Source of the DNA: Phlegmacium glaucopus
Taxonomy: Eukaryota > Basidiomycota > Agaricomycetes > Agaricales > Cortinariaceae
Length of the DNA: 64,000 nt
Assembly (NCBI GenBank): GCA_015039465.1
Contig: MU130378.1
Coordinates: forward strand, 934,570 to 998,569
Reading direction: 5' to 3'
The notes under the pieces are model-generated. The model was not told where the DNA came from. It saw only the letters and a program-made list of their open reading frames with translations, and did no database searches. Shown piece after piece: positions 36,204 through 47,429 of the stretch; the stretch's first letter is position 1; every line of letters starts with the position of its first letter. A program made the translations under genes and the position numbers.

Positions 36204-39200
36204 TTAAGGAGAGAAGTTTCGAGTGCCCTGCAACGTCGTAGTAATGTTTGAAAGGCCGATGCTAGAATCATGATTCGAAATGGCTATCGACACAGCAGTC
36301 CATGTCTGGGAAATTGCTGTGTCACCCAGAGAGTTGTCGCGAACGACAAGTGGAGAGGTAGCGTTTTCGGTCCAAACAACTTGACCGTTCACAGTGTCGA
36401 TTGTCCAATTCCTGAGAGCGGTTCCATCGGCTGAGCCAAAGAAAAGAGAATTGGAGGACGTCGTAAAAGACGCGATCGTAGAAGTTAAATCGGGGGGTCC
36501 AACATCACCAAAAACTGCCACTTCGAGAAATGGGATGGATTGGAGTGATTGGAATAAAGGAGATGATTTATCCGGTGGAAGAGAGGTATTTATCCCACCA
36601 AGTACAAACGAAATAAGCGCGTTGGCCATATTGACGTCCGGTATAGATGTGAGGTATTGCAGAATTACATGATCGAAAAGGTTCAAGGTTCCGTATTGCC
36701 GTGCATCTAATTGAGATAATGTGAGAGTAGTTGTGCCGTTGAGTGGAGTGCTGAAGATCAGGCCATTGTACAGAACTACACGCGGGTTTGCATCCCGAGT
36801 GAGAACAACAGCCTGCTTCACAGTACCTGTTTGAGAATCGAGGAAGGGAAGTCGCAGACGGAGAACATCCAAGACCCCATAAACAGGACGATCTTGATAG
36901 CATGATGTATCAAACTGAGAGGTGGTATTTGCAATCGGTTGCAAACCAAAGACACCAGTTTCTACCGAGCTGAGTTTTTGTTGAACTCCACTCGTCAGAT
37001 TAGGAAAACATGCCAGAGGAGGTGGGAATGACGAAGAAGTTGAATTTGAGTAAAGAGTTTGAATCGACGGTGACGATGCGTTGAAAGGTAATAAGATTGG
37101 CGACACGCTTAGCGCAGACTTGAAAACAGCAAGGTCTTGTGGACGTTGATGTAGCACTGATGTCCAGTACGTCTTCAACGCGGTCTGGCGCTGGGTTGAG
37201 GAGGCTGTTTATTCTTGTTTGAGTAGAACGGTCGAGGGTACTGAGAAAAAAAAATACCTTGCGCAAAGGCATACATTCGATCCAAAGTGGTTTGTGCCTG
37301 AGAGCTTACCCTCGATATTTGAGCGTTGGTTGGTTGACCTAGCACTACGAAAGATGCTGAAGGTTGGGTCACTGTTTGAGATGCGAAGTTGAACGTAAAC
37401 CCTGCAACGGTCGTTGAAAACTCTCGCTCGGAATTGGCAGTTGATATAGGTCCATCAGTGGTGCCTAGAGATGTCCATGGAATTTTCTCAACAAATTGTT
37501 GCAATTGTTCCGCAGCGTTTGTGTCCTGCGTTTGTAGAGCGTTCCAGAGAAGTGCTGTTTGCGCCCATTGCGTACGGTTGGGATGTAAATGCTGATTATC
37601 ACTGTTCCCAACATCGACCAGGAGCGCTTGTGAAGCGCAATTACCTGTGGTTGGGCTACCCTGCATGATCCATAGACTGCTGTAGGCCAATGTTAATGAT
37701 ATGTTCGTTGCGAAATTTTGGTTAACCAAGGGCAAAAGATCGACAACAGCCTTGGCCAGACCATTGCACGTAGCAGACGACGTACACACACATGTTGCAT
37801 CTAGAATATTAATTAATGTAGTCCGAACGATAGATAATGGTAGGGAATAACTACCGAGGTTACATGTAGCACCGGTGAACGTGCCCGTGCAAGAAGGTAG
37901 ACGCTGTTTTTTGCGCGATCCGACCGAAACGCCTACGCCTGCACCTATTGCGGCTATGACGATGATTAGAACGAAAAATATCAGGAAATATTTTCTTTTC
38001 TTCTTTCCCGGGACAAAAGCGTTGGTGGCGGCAGGTTGATGTTTGGCTGGTGACAGAACCCTGCGAAGTGGTGATAGATGTGATGCTGCTGCCATTGGTA
38101 CATTTTTGAATTCACCCCCTCCTGGTCCGTGAACACTACGGGGAGGCTCAAAGAAAACGTCACTAGAAACCATACTGTAGTGTGGATTTTGGCCTTTCCC
38201 TAATAGATCTCGAAGTGCTTCTGCACGGTTGGCGAGCTCCGGCAGGGATGCAGACTCTTCATACCTTCGATGGGCATTTTCCGTTGAAAGGGGGATGTGA
38301 GGCAACCTGGGAACTGGGGGTAGAGGTTTGACTTTCCTCCAAACAAACGCACGTCGCAGAGATATCCTTGATATTCTCGACAACAGTGAGGAACGAGCAG
38401 AGTTCGTAATTGTGTCTTTGATACGGGGTTCCGCTGGCCCACTGCGGAGAATGGGTCCTTGCGTTCCTGTCGTAGAAGGAAATGAAGGACCATAAGAAGA
38501 ATTAAGTGATTTGTAGCCGTCTGGCGGGTCATCGCCAGTCTCGTATGTTGTAGATAATCGACGGTGTAAGGATTTATTGATGCTTTGGGGCCTTTCTATA
38601 TCCAAACTCGAAGAGCATCGCTTGGCACCCGATTTGTTGCGAAAAGTTGCCGGTGCGATGCCAACGACAGAGGCACCTTGTGCACGGACGACGCTAGCAG
38701 TTCGAATCATTGGCGTATGATCTTGATTCGAATGAAGGGTCTCTGAGTCGCCAGATATGTGCCTGGAGGGCTTATGCGCCTGCGAATACGCGCCTGGGGG
38801 TATGTGAGAATCTAGGGGCCTCCTAGATGTATATAATGTGTCGTCAGTATCCGATCGGTCAATAAAGGGCGGGTATGTCATCTCAGAGATCCCACTCATA
38901 GCATCGCTAGTAGTAGTTGTGTGTTTGAGTCTCCGCTGTGCCTTGTTTTCTTGCAATAAAGAAGTGATAAAACTAGTAGGTAAAAGACTGTCTTCAGTTG
39001 CATCGGCATCAATGGTTGATGTTCCATCAGAGTCGTAGGCTGAGGGCAATTGAGAAGATCTCAGCAGATTATCCTTAGTATGTGGTGCATGAAAAGGGGT
39101 AGAATTTGTTTTCAAGGAGCGGTTGCGACCGGCTGTATGTGGGCTTGAGGGATGGAAACGGCCAGCATCCTGTATAGGTCGCAGAGGAGAATTTAATGGT

Positions 39201-39409
39201 ATGGGAGGGATAGAGAAGGTTGTCCGACTTGGCGATGGTGTGCCACCGAACTCAGACCGCAGGGGGGTAGACGGGATGGATGATGGAGGTTCGGGAAATC
39301 TGGATAAGCCCAAGCTGATAGTACTTTCTGCAATGGCCGATGCATTGGTGTCCATGGATCCCGAAGAGACATGGCCATAAGGCCTTGGCTTCAGATTCGT
39401 ATCCGACAT
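36204..39409 (-). CDS. Large single-span membrane protein, basidiomycete-conserved
   Basis: Two exons. The ATG at 39409 (MSDTNLKPRPYGHVSSG) starts a long disordered cytoplasmic-type region of about 470 residues, rich in Ser, Pro and Thr with several basic clusters. A single membrane anchor follows (KKKRKYFLIFFVLIIVIAAI). After it is an ordered, probably extracellular part with paired cysteines (CTGTFTGATCNLGS, DATCVCTSSATCNG) and many N-glycosylation sequons. A short intron near 37197-37250 joins FAQA to SSTQRQTALKTYWTS, and the exoplasmic domain continues to FSP at 36204. Topology (basic inner juxtamembrane, N-glycan sites outside) suggests type II orientation. Function unknown; similar proteins occur in other mushrooms. 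Confidence 0.85.
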
Positions 39410-40441
39410 CACCTAAAAAGACGTGGACATGTTACTAGCGGGTTCAGAATATGACTTGAAAAACCTACTGAACCCGGATAGCGAGATCAATCTAATGAGA
39501 AAGCCCGTTAGGAGCTACGACCAGCATGCCCAAAGCTGCCCAAAGCTTCTCAGAAACGGATGGATAAGACAACGAAAGCACTGTGAAGTGTGAGTTGGAT
39601 GGGAAAGAAAGAAAGCACGATCACACGGTTGCTGGAGAGGCATCTCAGTACAGCCCAGCACTGGCATCAATTATTTAAAGATAGCACCTTGGCAGATTCC
39701 ATGTGGATATCAAAGATCGATCAATCAAGGTTATATAGGCTCCCTGGGAAAGAACACTGCCAGCACAAGGTCACTCTCATCATTTTTAATCATTATTCAG
39801 ATAGTATACGTAACCCGACATTTTATATGGAATGTGTCCTACAACGCCAAAATTTTTTCAATAGAAAGGTAGCAGACCGAGAGCTTCAGATCATCCAGTG
39901 CTCGAACCGTGCAAGTCACTTCGTAGGTCAATGGTGCGCCTGTGAAACTAACTGATTAAGTACATGATTTGGGTATGTATTTTAAAAAGTTGCGTGGGGC
40001 TTTTTGAACCTAAAAGGATACCATAATTAATATTCTCATTAGTACTTTCTGCAATGCCAAAAATGATTACAGGATTTAGGCATCTAAAAAAATATAATCT
40101 TTTACATTAACTTTTCAAGAATTCTAACAGTACAAAAAAATTTCGATGAAGTTAGCCTTGTTACTCATTACTATGCAAATTGTTGTGCAAACGTTTTAAC
40201 AATCACACGACGTTCATAACGTTTTCACACGAAAGTAGCATGAGATCATCGAAAGTGCCAACATTCGCAACTTGAATATAATTTATATACACCGTGACTT
40301 AACATTCGCTTTTGCTGATGTGTATAATTGTCGACAGTTTACATTTGCCAATCCGCCTCTAGGATAGTGGTCAGTAGTATACTAGTGGTCTAGCAGAAGT
40401 TATTTTGTCTCGGCTTCATTCCTATCACAACAGATTATAGG

Positions 40442-40474
40442 ATTCACACGACATTCACACGACATTCACACATA
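40442..40474 (+). repeat. 11-bp tandem repeat (ATTCACACGAC)
   Basis: Two perfect units at 40442-40463 and a third that differs at its end (ATTCACACATA). The core TCACACGA also recurs singly near 40203 and 40227. Confidence 0.8.
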
Positions 40475-40637
40475 ACAAGAAGATCTCCGTACATAGAAAC
40501 GTTTTAGCTCCTGTGTGATTGAGACCCGCTTATATCGATTTCATCGGGCAATTGACCAAAAAAATTATACAGCCTTTGCTTTTAGTTATAACCCACAATG
40601 TTTTTTTCTTCAACAACGTTTTTATTTGAGTAAAGAG

Positions 40638-40657
40638 GGTAAATCATGGTAAATCAT
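40638..40657 (+). repeat. 10-bp tandem duplication (GGTAAATCAT)
   Basis: Two perfect adjacent copies. Confidence 0.75.
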
Positions 40658-40794
40658 GGCTCATTTTGGATGTATTGATGTCATACTTAGTTACTACATA
40701 ATTTGAATTGAGACTATCTCCGGGTAATAACCGTGTGTGAATTTTGTCTGATGATTTCTTTGATAGGAAGAGATTGTTCCCAAGAACGTCGCAG

Positions 40795-40857
40795 TTGAAC
40801 GTTGAACATTGAACATTGAACATTGAACATTGAACATTGAACATTGAACATTGAATG
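40795..40857 (+). repeat. 7-bp microsatellite (TTGAACA)
   Basis: Seven perfect units at 40802-40850, flanked by one imperfect unit on each side (TTGAACG and TTGAATG). A heptamer is not a multiple of three, so any frame through it changes with unit number. It is therefore unlikely to be coding. Confidence 0.95.
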
Positions 40858-41891
40858 GCAGTCAAAATTGTGTCTGACCAAAGCTGACGTGTTACGTCAA
40901 TTTACATCACTGCAAGTCTAGTCAAAACTGGGTCCAAGAACGCGTGATGATGGGAACTTTTGTTGAGAGTGATCGGTAATTTCAGAAACCGCTGTAAAAC
41001 CGTCGTCTCACGCAGATCAGTTTAATTTTTGACCTTTGTAAACTTTCCACTTTTCTTCTTGCTTACTACTTAGAACTACAGAACAACTTCAAGTTACATA
41101 CACGCTCCAACAATTGAAAGTCGGGAATTTCCAAGTTACCTCGTTTCCTCTTGCCAGGTCATCTTGCTTTTTTCTCCACTTTCTCAACAAACCGCTCTGC
41201 TATTTGTGCTTCCATGGAGGCATTCCTCTTCTCTGAGGTCTGAAGTTTGCACTTATTAAGACCGTTACTTGGTCTTGTTTACCTCTAGATACCATCATTA
41301 CATATACGACAAACGTTGGTGAAGCCTTGTAAGTCTTAAATTAGATGCACTAATACAGGTTTTTACAGTGTCCTCCAGCACGAGTACATTCCACCCCGAG
41401 TCAACACATCACTTCTACCTCGCTCGCATCGGTAGCAATGACTCGCGTCATGTATGGGTAATCAGCAGGATTCAGTGCTGCCTAGGCCGTCGCCTCTTTC
41501 CAACTGAATCGACTCGAGTCAAAGAACTTGTAAACAGTTAGGAGGATGGTCTCCAGAGGTTTTGTAGGCTAACGAGCTAAGTTAACTTTTCCTCTATGTT
41601 CTCACTGAGTTAGCATAGTTTAGAACTATAGGAAACTAGGACTCGGATACAGGGAACTATATATGGATATGTGACTACATAGTGTCCTTGTATAATATTT
41701 TCTGCAAGTACGATATTATAGTAATGGTAAATATGGTATGGATTCTACCATTGAAAACCTCCGAGAAAATTCGATGATATCATGATATTGGCCTTGCCTC
41801 GATATAATTTAAGGTCCACAAAAATATTGATTTCAGAATGCCAGTGAAAGAACATATTCAACCCGATTCTTGCCTTCCTTGTAAATGATAC

Positions 41892-42005
41892 CTTCAAATC
41901 GGATACCTCTTTGTTGGCGGCAATTTCCACTTTGAATATATTATTGTCGCCTTCGACGAGGCAACGGAATTTGCGAATGGGGCCGTCGTTTGATTCTTCT
42001 GCCAT
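41892..42005 (-). pseudogene. Truncated Crinkler-type N-terminal header
   Basis: The ATG at 42005 opens a frame of 38 codons containing IRKFRCLVEGDNNIFKVEIA and KEVSDLK, then a GTATCA donor. The pattern (aromatic, C-x-V-x-G-D-x-x-x-F-x-V, then a DLK helix) is that of the ubiquitin-like header of Crinkler (CRN) proteins common in basidiomycetes. I find neither the second half of the header nor any effector domain downstream. After the nearest acceptor (about 41690) the frame reads only a few residues and stops. I call it a fragment. Whether it is transcribed is unknown. Confidence 0.5.
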
Positions 42006-43154
42006 GACGGGTCTTGAGACGATCCCATGCATAAACCAATAAATCACGACCTACCTGCGTGACTGACCCTCATTCAGACACTATCTCATGAGGCAGACCC
42101 GCATGGACTATGGAATACGATGCCATCGAAACCTCCGACATTGAGGAGCAGGATGAACTCTGAGCACCATATCCAAGGATCAGTTCTCTCACATCCAAGT
42201 CACGGTGACTTAGTAGAAATATGTCCTTCTAAGTTCTGGCGACGTCCTCCGAGCGGGCCTAGCTCCCCTTTCAACGATAACCGCAACCTCACCTCCCCGT
42301 TCCATGGTAGTTACCTAAATATTACGGTAACTCTCAATTACACTCAGGTTCCTGTGCTGATATCATTGAATTCATTAGATTTCAACTATTCCGGCAATGC
42401 TCTCGCACCCATTGTTCCCTCTTGATCATTCCACCAACGCCATACCCACCATCGCTATTCGCACCGTCACTATCACTCGCACGCACATATTCGTACTATA
42501 GTAGCTACCATTTTAATCTGACTGAACGAAGTAGAAACTATGTGTTCGTTCCACTAAATCAAACAATAAATACATTTTTTGGGGGGATACTCCAGTGAAA
42601 TTTTTTGTGAGCGCCTTGATTAAAACTGAGTCAAATCAGTCAGATTAGATCTGATTAGATGCTCAAGCGCTCAGGGGTGAAGGGTGTTTATCATCACGTG
42701 TTGCTCGTTATATTCTTGTCGAGTGCAGATCCCTCCAGATCCCTCCTGTTGTAGAGACAGAGAGAAATCTAGAGAAATGGGTTTCGATCTGTTTCGATTT
42801 ATTTTGATCTCAGCCGCAGCGGAATCCGACCGCAAAAATCTGGAGAAATTTCTGGAAATTACGTATAGATCAGGTTGGCTTTTTCCACAATCACGCCCTG
42901 TGTATCGTTCGCACAAACTATATAAAAAGCAAATTGTGAAACTACTGGTTATGGCGATGTAATATTTGTCGATGACGTAGGACTCGGGGTTCTACCCGCA
43001 GATAAGAGTACCGGTTTTTTTGATGGGACGAGATAACGTCTGAACGTGGAACCCATGGTCACACGCGCTAATAGCAGTTCAGAACTGCAGGTATTTCCTC
43101 TTGAGACGAGCAGCCTAAATACTATGAGAACATAGTTGGAGAAAAAATACAGAC

Positions 43155-43312
43155 CTGTCAGTCTGAAAAATTGTCAATGGCGAGATCACAGTTGCCTTCT
43201 TGGTGTCGAGCAACAGCAGCATCATGAATGGCGTTGTTTTTCCCGCACCTGTCCCCGCGATTAGAAAGCTATCGAGTCCGAGTAGTACTGCTTCTGCGAC
43301 ATCTGCTTGCCA
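43155..43312 (-). pseudogene. RecQ-like DEAD-box helicase fragment
   Basis: Reads WQADVAEAVLLGLDSFLIAG then TGAGKTTPFMMLLLLD and KKATVISPLTIFQTD. The Walker A motif (GTGAGKT) and the ISPL motif Ia are intact. This is the nucleotide-binding start of the RecQ-like helicases that occur in many copies in mushroom genomes. Immediately upstream the frame has three stops (TAA TGA TAG) within five codons. Downstream, after a possible intron, ARLKRKYLQ runs into TGA near 43080. Motifs II to VI are absent nearby. It is thus a fragment of about 53 codons. Confidence 0.6.
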
Positions 43313-43359
43313 CTGCTATCATTATGATTCTCCGAAAACGATGTAGAGAAGTTGTTATC

Positions 43360-44008
43360 TAGTCAAATGAAATTGTATCTAGATTTATTTTATTGGTGGC
43401 CGCTTGACGAGCAATGTCGAGATTTCTGTATGAGCGACGACTATGATCTTGACATATGTATTCCCCATGATTTAAGACTAAAGTTTTGCTTGTTAGATGT
43501 CCTACCTACCTATTTTACAGGCTCGTTAATTCGCCATCACTTTACCTGATCCTGGAAGGTTTGAATGTACAAAAAACCGTGCGAGGTCAATGCACAACTG
43601 GTAAAATAGCGGTTTTTTACATACATCCTTTAGGAACAACAAACACGCTGTGGCTCTCCGAAAGTCACTTTTGATTCTCGAGTTCTTGTGGTTCTCCTTC
43701 CTTTTCCTTTTATGGGCCCAGTATGTAGAAACTACGACAACGCACAACGGTTGAGGTGATCGATTGATCTATGATTCGCCCCCAAGCAAGGACAATCCAT
43801 TTAGTTCTTACGAGGCCTGAGACATACAAATGAGAGAGAAAACTTGATCAAAAATTGGCATCCAGATAAAAGCATAGAACCAAATTCAGTGGAAACTTTC
43901 AGAAGTACAAAAATCGTAAACCAGGTTGAATAGAACATAAATTGGCGTGATATGATAAGGGGAAAGATATCCATTTCCAATGAGATTGAGGGTCCAATTG
44001 CCATAACT
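43360..44008. other. Intergenic between helicase remnant and RAC1
   Basis: Contains the RAC1 3' flank. Short open frames near 43352-43747 show no family features. Confidence 0.4.
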
Positions 44009-44972
44009 TCATGCAATAATGCAGGACCTGCTCTTGTTGCCCTTCTTGACTTGGGGAGGTGGGTTCACTACCAACAACTGAATAGGATTCTGTAATGATA
44101 GGTTTTGTTATACTCACGGACGGCCCGGATTGCCTCATCGAAAACGGTTTTCAGTCCCTTCTGGGTAAGAGCTGAACATTCAAGGTATTTCACGGCTCCA
44201 ATGTCTTTGCACATTGCAACGCCCTGCGAATATTGTATGGGAGCCATGCGACTGAAGGAGCCGATGAGGACATCGCCTATCATACGCCAGACTGACAGAC
44301 TCACCGATCCCGCAGTTTGTCAATAGTAGTAGGATCTTCACGTAAGTCAAGTTTAGTACCCACTAAGACTATGGAAGTCGATGGCGCATGGTGCGATATC
44401 TCAGGATACCACTAAAACAGTGGGCGTCAGAAGTAAACCAATGAAGCGCTGAATAAGAATCTTACCTTTGTTCGTACGTTTTCGTAACTAGGAGGACTAA
44501 CAAGGGAGAAGCATATTAAGAATACATCCGTTTGAGGGTAGGATAGCGGGCGGAGGCGGTCATAATCTTCTTGTCCAGCCGTATCCCACAAACCAAGGGA
44601 GATCGTCTTGCCATCCACCATGACGTTTGCTGAGTAATTATCAAATACTATGGGCAGATGTCTTCAGTTTTGAGATGACCACTTGGGCTCCTTTAAAAGT
44701 ACGCACCAGTGGGTATATACTCCCCCTTCAATGAGAGTTAAGATGGATAGTAATAAACAAGAGTATGACGACATACTGGGAATGCGTTGGTCGTATAAGA
44801 TATGAGAAGGCACGTCTATGAGAGTGAGATAAAGAATTAGTGGTGGACAAGGGAAGTTTGGACAAAGAGCACCTTGCCGACAGCGCCATCGCCTACGACG
44901 ACACCTATGATAAATCAACAGGTCAGCGAGGTCAAACAGACCAGCAGGCAGCCAACATTTAATGGCTTGCAT
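44009..44972 (-). CDS. RAC1: Rac-type Rho GTPase
   Basis: Small GTPase that drives actin polarity and NADPH oxidase in fungi. Exon 1 is only MQAIK plus a split codon; exon 2 gives [11 protein letters not shown] (P-loop). Then [19 protein letters not shown], and switch I in [20 protein letters not shown], with [20 protein letters not shown] holding switch [19 protein letters not shown] supplies the TKxD motif and [20 protein letters not shown] the SAL motif. After the last intron the tail is [25 protein letters not shown] and SANVMVDGK favour Rac over Cdc42. The CAAX box ends in Ala rather than Leu. Seven exons, about 195 residues. Confidence 0.95.
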
Positions 44973-45498
44973 TGTAATTGCTTAGGCTAACAAAGCTGAA
45001 GGCCGTCTCGTTGGAGGAATTCACTAGAGAGAGGGATTACTTGACAGCTATCAGTATGTGACGATGACAGGCTGGATCTCCTAGAGAGCCAGATAACATA
45101 CCTTCGGATAGACTCTTTTCTTAGCACACCAAAATAGGAGGAAAGAAAGGCAAGTATTTGGCTAGTTGATTCAAACAATGGTTGATACTCGTGGTTTGAG
45201 GTAGCTTTTGGGCAATGCCAAAATTGGTTGATTCCATAATCGATTCTCACGGCCTTGGAACCAGTACAATAAATAGCGCAACAGTCAAAAGTACATTCCT
45301 ACACTGGACATCAGGAAAGATCGAAAATAAATGTTACACAGATAGAATGAAAGTGAGAATATCAAGATACACATAGTATAGTTCAAAAAGAAAAACATAC
45401 GATACGAAGGAGCCTAAATTTTAACAAAGCAACGTAAGACAGCATATTTAGCGAAAGCGAGGGAATGAAAATTCGTCAACCATAAGTGCAACTGGAGT
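44973..45498. other. RAC1 upstream region
   Basis: Probably RAC1 promoter and leader, plus the 3' flank of the zinc-finger gene. An 87-codon minus-strand frame at 44987-45250 ends just before RAC1 and has no recognisable features. Confidence 0.45.
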
Positions 45499-47314
45499 TT
45501 AGGGTGTGAGTCTTCTCTTCTTTGTAGGACCAGGCTCAGGAGGACTGCTGCCCACCGTCATCGCCGTCCGTTTTCGCTGATACGCCTGCTTAGAACACGG
45601 AGATGATAGTATTTCTTTGAGATCACTGTCGGCAACGTCGCTTAACGGCTCTTCTCGAGGAAACACGAATGGATCTAGAAGTCCAATACCAAGTCCAACG
45701 GCCGTTATGAGCGTCCCGCTTCTGACTACAGGACTGTCAAACTCTGAAAGCTTCGGATTACGAACTGGGGATACAACACGGTCTTCAGTAAGAGGCCAGG
45801 AACTGTAGACTGCGAATGGATCGTTATTGGTACCGCCGATGGATATGTCAGAAGACGAAACAAGATAGTTTTCCCAGCCCTCTGAGATGTCCAATGGTCG
45901 TTTTCTCTGTCGTCTTGGGCCTGATCGAAGTGCTAGAGTCAAAGGTGATGCGCCATTGCTACGAGCCTCATTTACAAAACCGAGTGGTGAGGGCGTTGGA
46001 GCCCTAAAGAGTTTCGTGAATGGTTTGGGGAATGAAGGTTTTGACCGTGCTGGTGTTTTGATGATATCAAATCCAGTTGACGGAGCAGCTTGTGATAGCG
46101 GAGTGGAGTGGACAGTTAATGGGCTACCTCCCGCTGGGGTGACCCCTGTAGTGATAGGGCTTGGATCATTCGGAACTAACATGCTCAATGAAAGTTCACG
46201 AGTGCGTATGTGAAAGGGATGGCTAGGGCTTGGGTAACGCCATGGCTGATCGGAGGGAAGGCGCGGAGGTGAATGGCGAAAGGACGGCGTCTGTAGTGGG
46301 TCATACGGCGTATCTGGGACGACAAGATGGGGTACAGCTGGAGAATTACCAATGAGTTCATCAGAAGCTTCACTCAAGATGTTCGGAGGGTCTGAAGATA
46401 TGCTAGGGTTAGGAGTCATAGGACTAAAGAGTGGAAAAGCCATCTCAAAATCCTCATTATCTTCGGTAGGCTTAGGCAAATCCTTCGTCAATGGTGAAGG
46501 TGTGGATGGTTCATCAATGGGTTCGGAACTTTTTTTGCGCCCACGTTCACGAAGATTTCGCGAGGATCCCACACCTTTGGTAGAGCGGAATCGTGACTTG
46601 TGGGAAGTGTTCTCAGGATCAGTCTGCGGGGCAACGACCATGCTGACGAGATTGTCGTGATTGTCATCGCGATTCCTACTTGGCAGGTGCTGCCGGTTCT
46701 CCTCTATAATCGAGTGTATGAGAGGATATAAAATAACCTAAAGTCGAAGGCTTACTGCCGGTACGTCCTCGTGGACGATCATTTCCATCCCGACGGTTAG
46801 ACATGGCAATCTTGTGTTTTTCGAAAACATGACGCCTCCACATACTTTTCGCGTTAACGCCAGCATATGTCCTTCTACAGAAGGTGCAGCGCAGTCTTGG
46901 TTCTTCACCTTCGGGCCAACCTTCGGAACCGCGTTCTTTGAGATCCTTTTTTTTCGCAGGGCACCATCCACGGGGCGGCTCTAGATGCGGTGGATAAGAT
47001 ATCGCGTGAGGATTTGAGTTATGCTCGGAGATGAAGTCATTGGCATCCAAAAACCATTCTGGATTTTCAGCCATTAGAGCATAAGTGAGGCCGTCTGAGT
47101 GTAGATGTGAATTAGGAAATATTTTAAAGGGAGGGTGCATGAAGACAACAGTGGGATCTGTAGGCTGTGGATCCATTCCCGCAGGAGGAATGTCATGAGG
47201 ACGCTGGTGGTTCCTAGTAGATTGAAAGGGTGCTGAGGGGCGTGCAGAAGGAAAATAAGGCATAGGATGGAAGGAAGAGGCCGCTGAGGCGAAGAAAGCC
47301 TGGTTAGTGGTCAT
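45499..47314 (-). CDS. C2H2-like zinc-finger protein with long disordered tail
   Basis: The start at 47314 gives MTTNQAFFASAASSFHPMPY. A short folded segment (NPEWFLDANDFISEHN) and PPRGWCPAKKKDLKERGSE precede a single finger-like motif, RCTFCRRTYAGVNAKSMWRR with HVFEKHK (C-x2-C...H-x4-H spacing). A basic, disordered stretch leads to an intron (GTAAGC...TTATAG near 46690-46745) and then a 400-residue Ser/Pro-rich tail with several basic patches (PTKKRRLTP at the end), typical of a nuclear protein. The two exons join in frame as GKENRQHLPSRNRDDNHDNL. It is probably a DNA- or RNA-binding nuclear protein; I do not recognise a named family. Confidence 0.8.
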
Positions 47315-47429
47315 TGTCAAAGGTAACGTCTCTGAGCTGTCACTGTGTACCACTATAACGCGTCGGAGTTGACACGACTCGCGACTGTCACGTGGACGAG
47401 TTCTCATTCCCACCTAATTTAAAATTACA

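Larger units (their letters stand above)
39410..41891. other. Gene-poor stretch with short tandem repeats
   Basis: About 2.5 kb without a supported gene. Contains three small tandem repeats listed separately. A 100-codon-plus plus-strand frame at 39599-39955 lacks protein-like composition. A CT-rich segment and an ATG at 41215 with a nearby GT look like a gene start, but no continuation is visible. Confidence 0.5.

Noticed and set aside
39590..39955. 121-codon plus-strand open frame
   Set aside because: The first codon is GTG, the first ATG is at 39599, the composition is not protein-like, and no splice partners or motifs are seen.
39317..40056. Shared 16-mer AGTACTTTCTGCAATG at about 39318 and 40042
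   Set aside because: One copy is in coding sequence, the other intergenic; a single short match with no extension is most likely chance.
42120..42425. 101-codon plus-strand frame upstream of the Crinkler-like fragment
   Set aside because: No recognisable domain, and the residue pattern is low in hydrophobic periodicity; treated as chance.
42630..42662. Possible terminal inverted repeat (TCAGATTAGATCTGATTAGA)
   Set aside because: Locally palindromic, but I find no matching partner or target-site duplication, so no transposon can be claimed.
42671..42962. Overlapping open frames on both strands
   Set aside because: The open frames come from short direct repeats (AGATCCCTCC, TTTCGATC) in the DNA; neither frame looks like a protein.
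44987..45250. 87-codon frame just upstream of RAC1
   Set aside because: No motif or splice link to RAC1; most likely untranslated leader or promoter.
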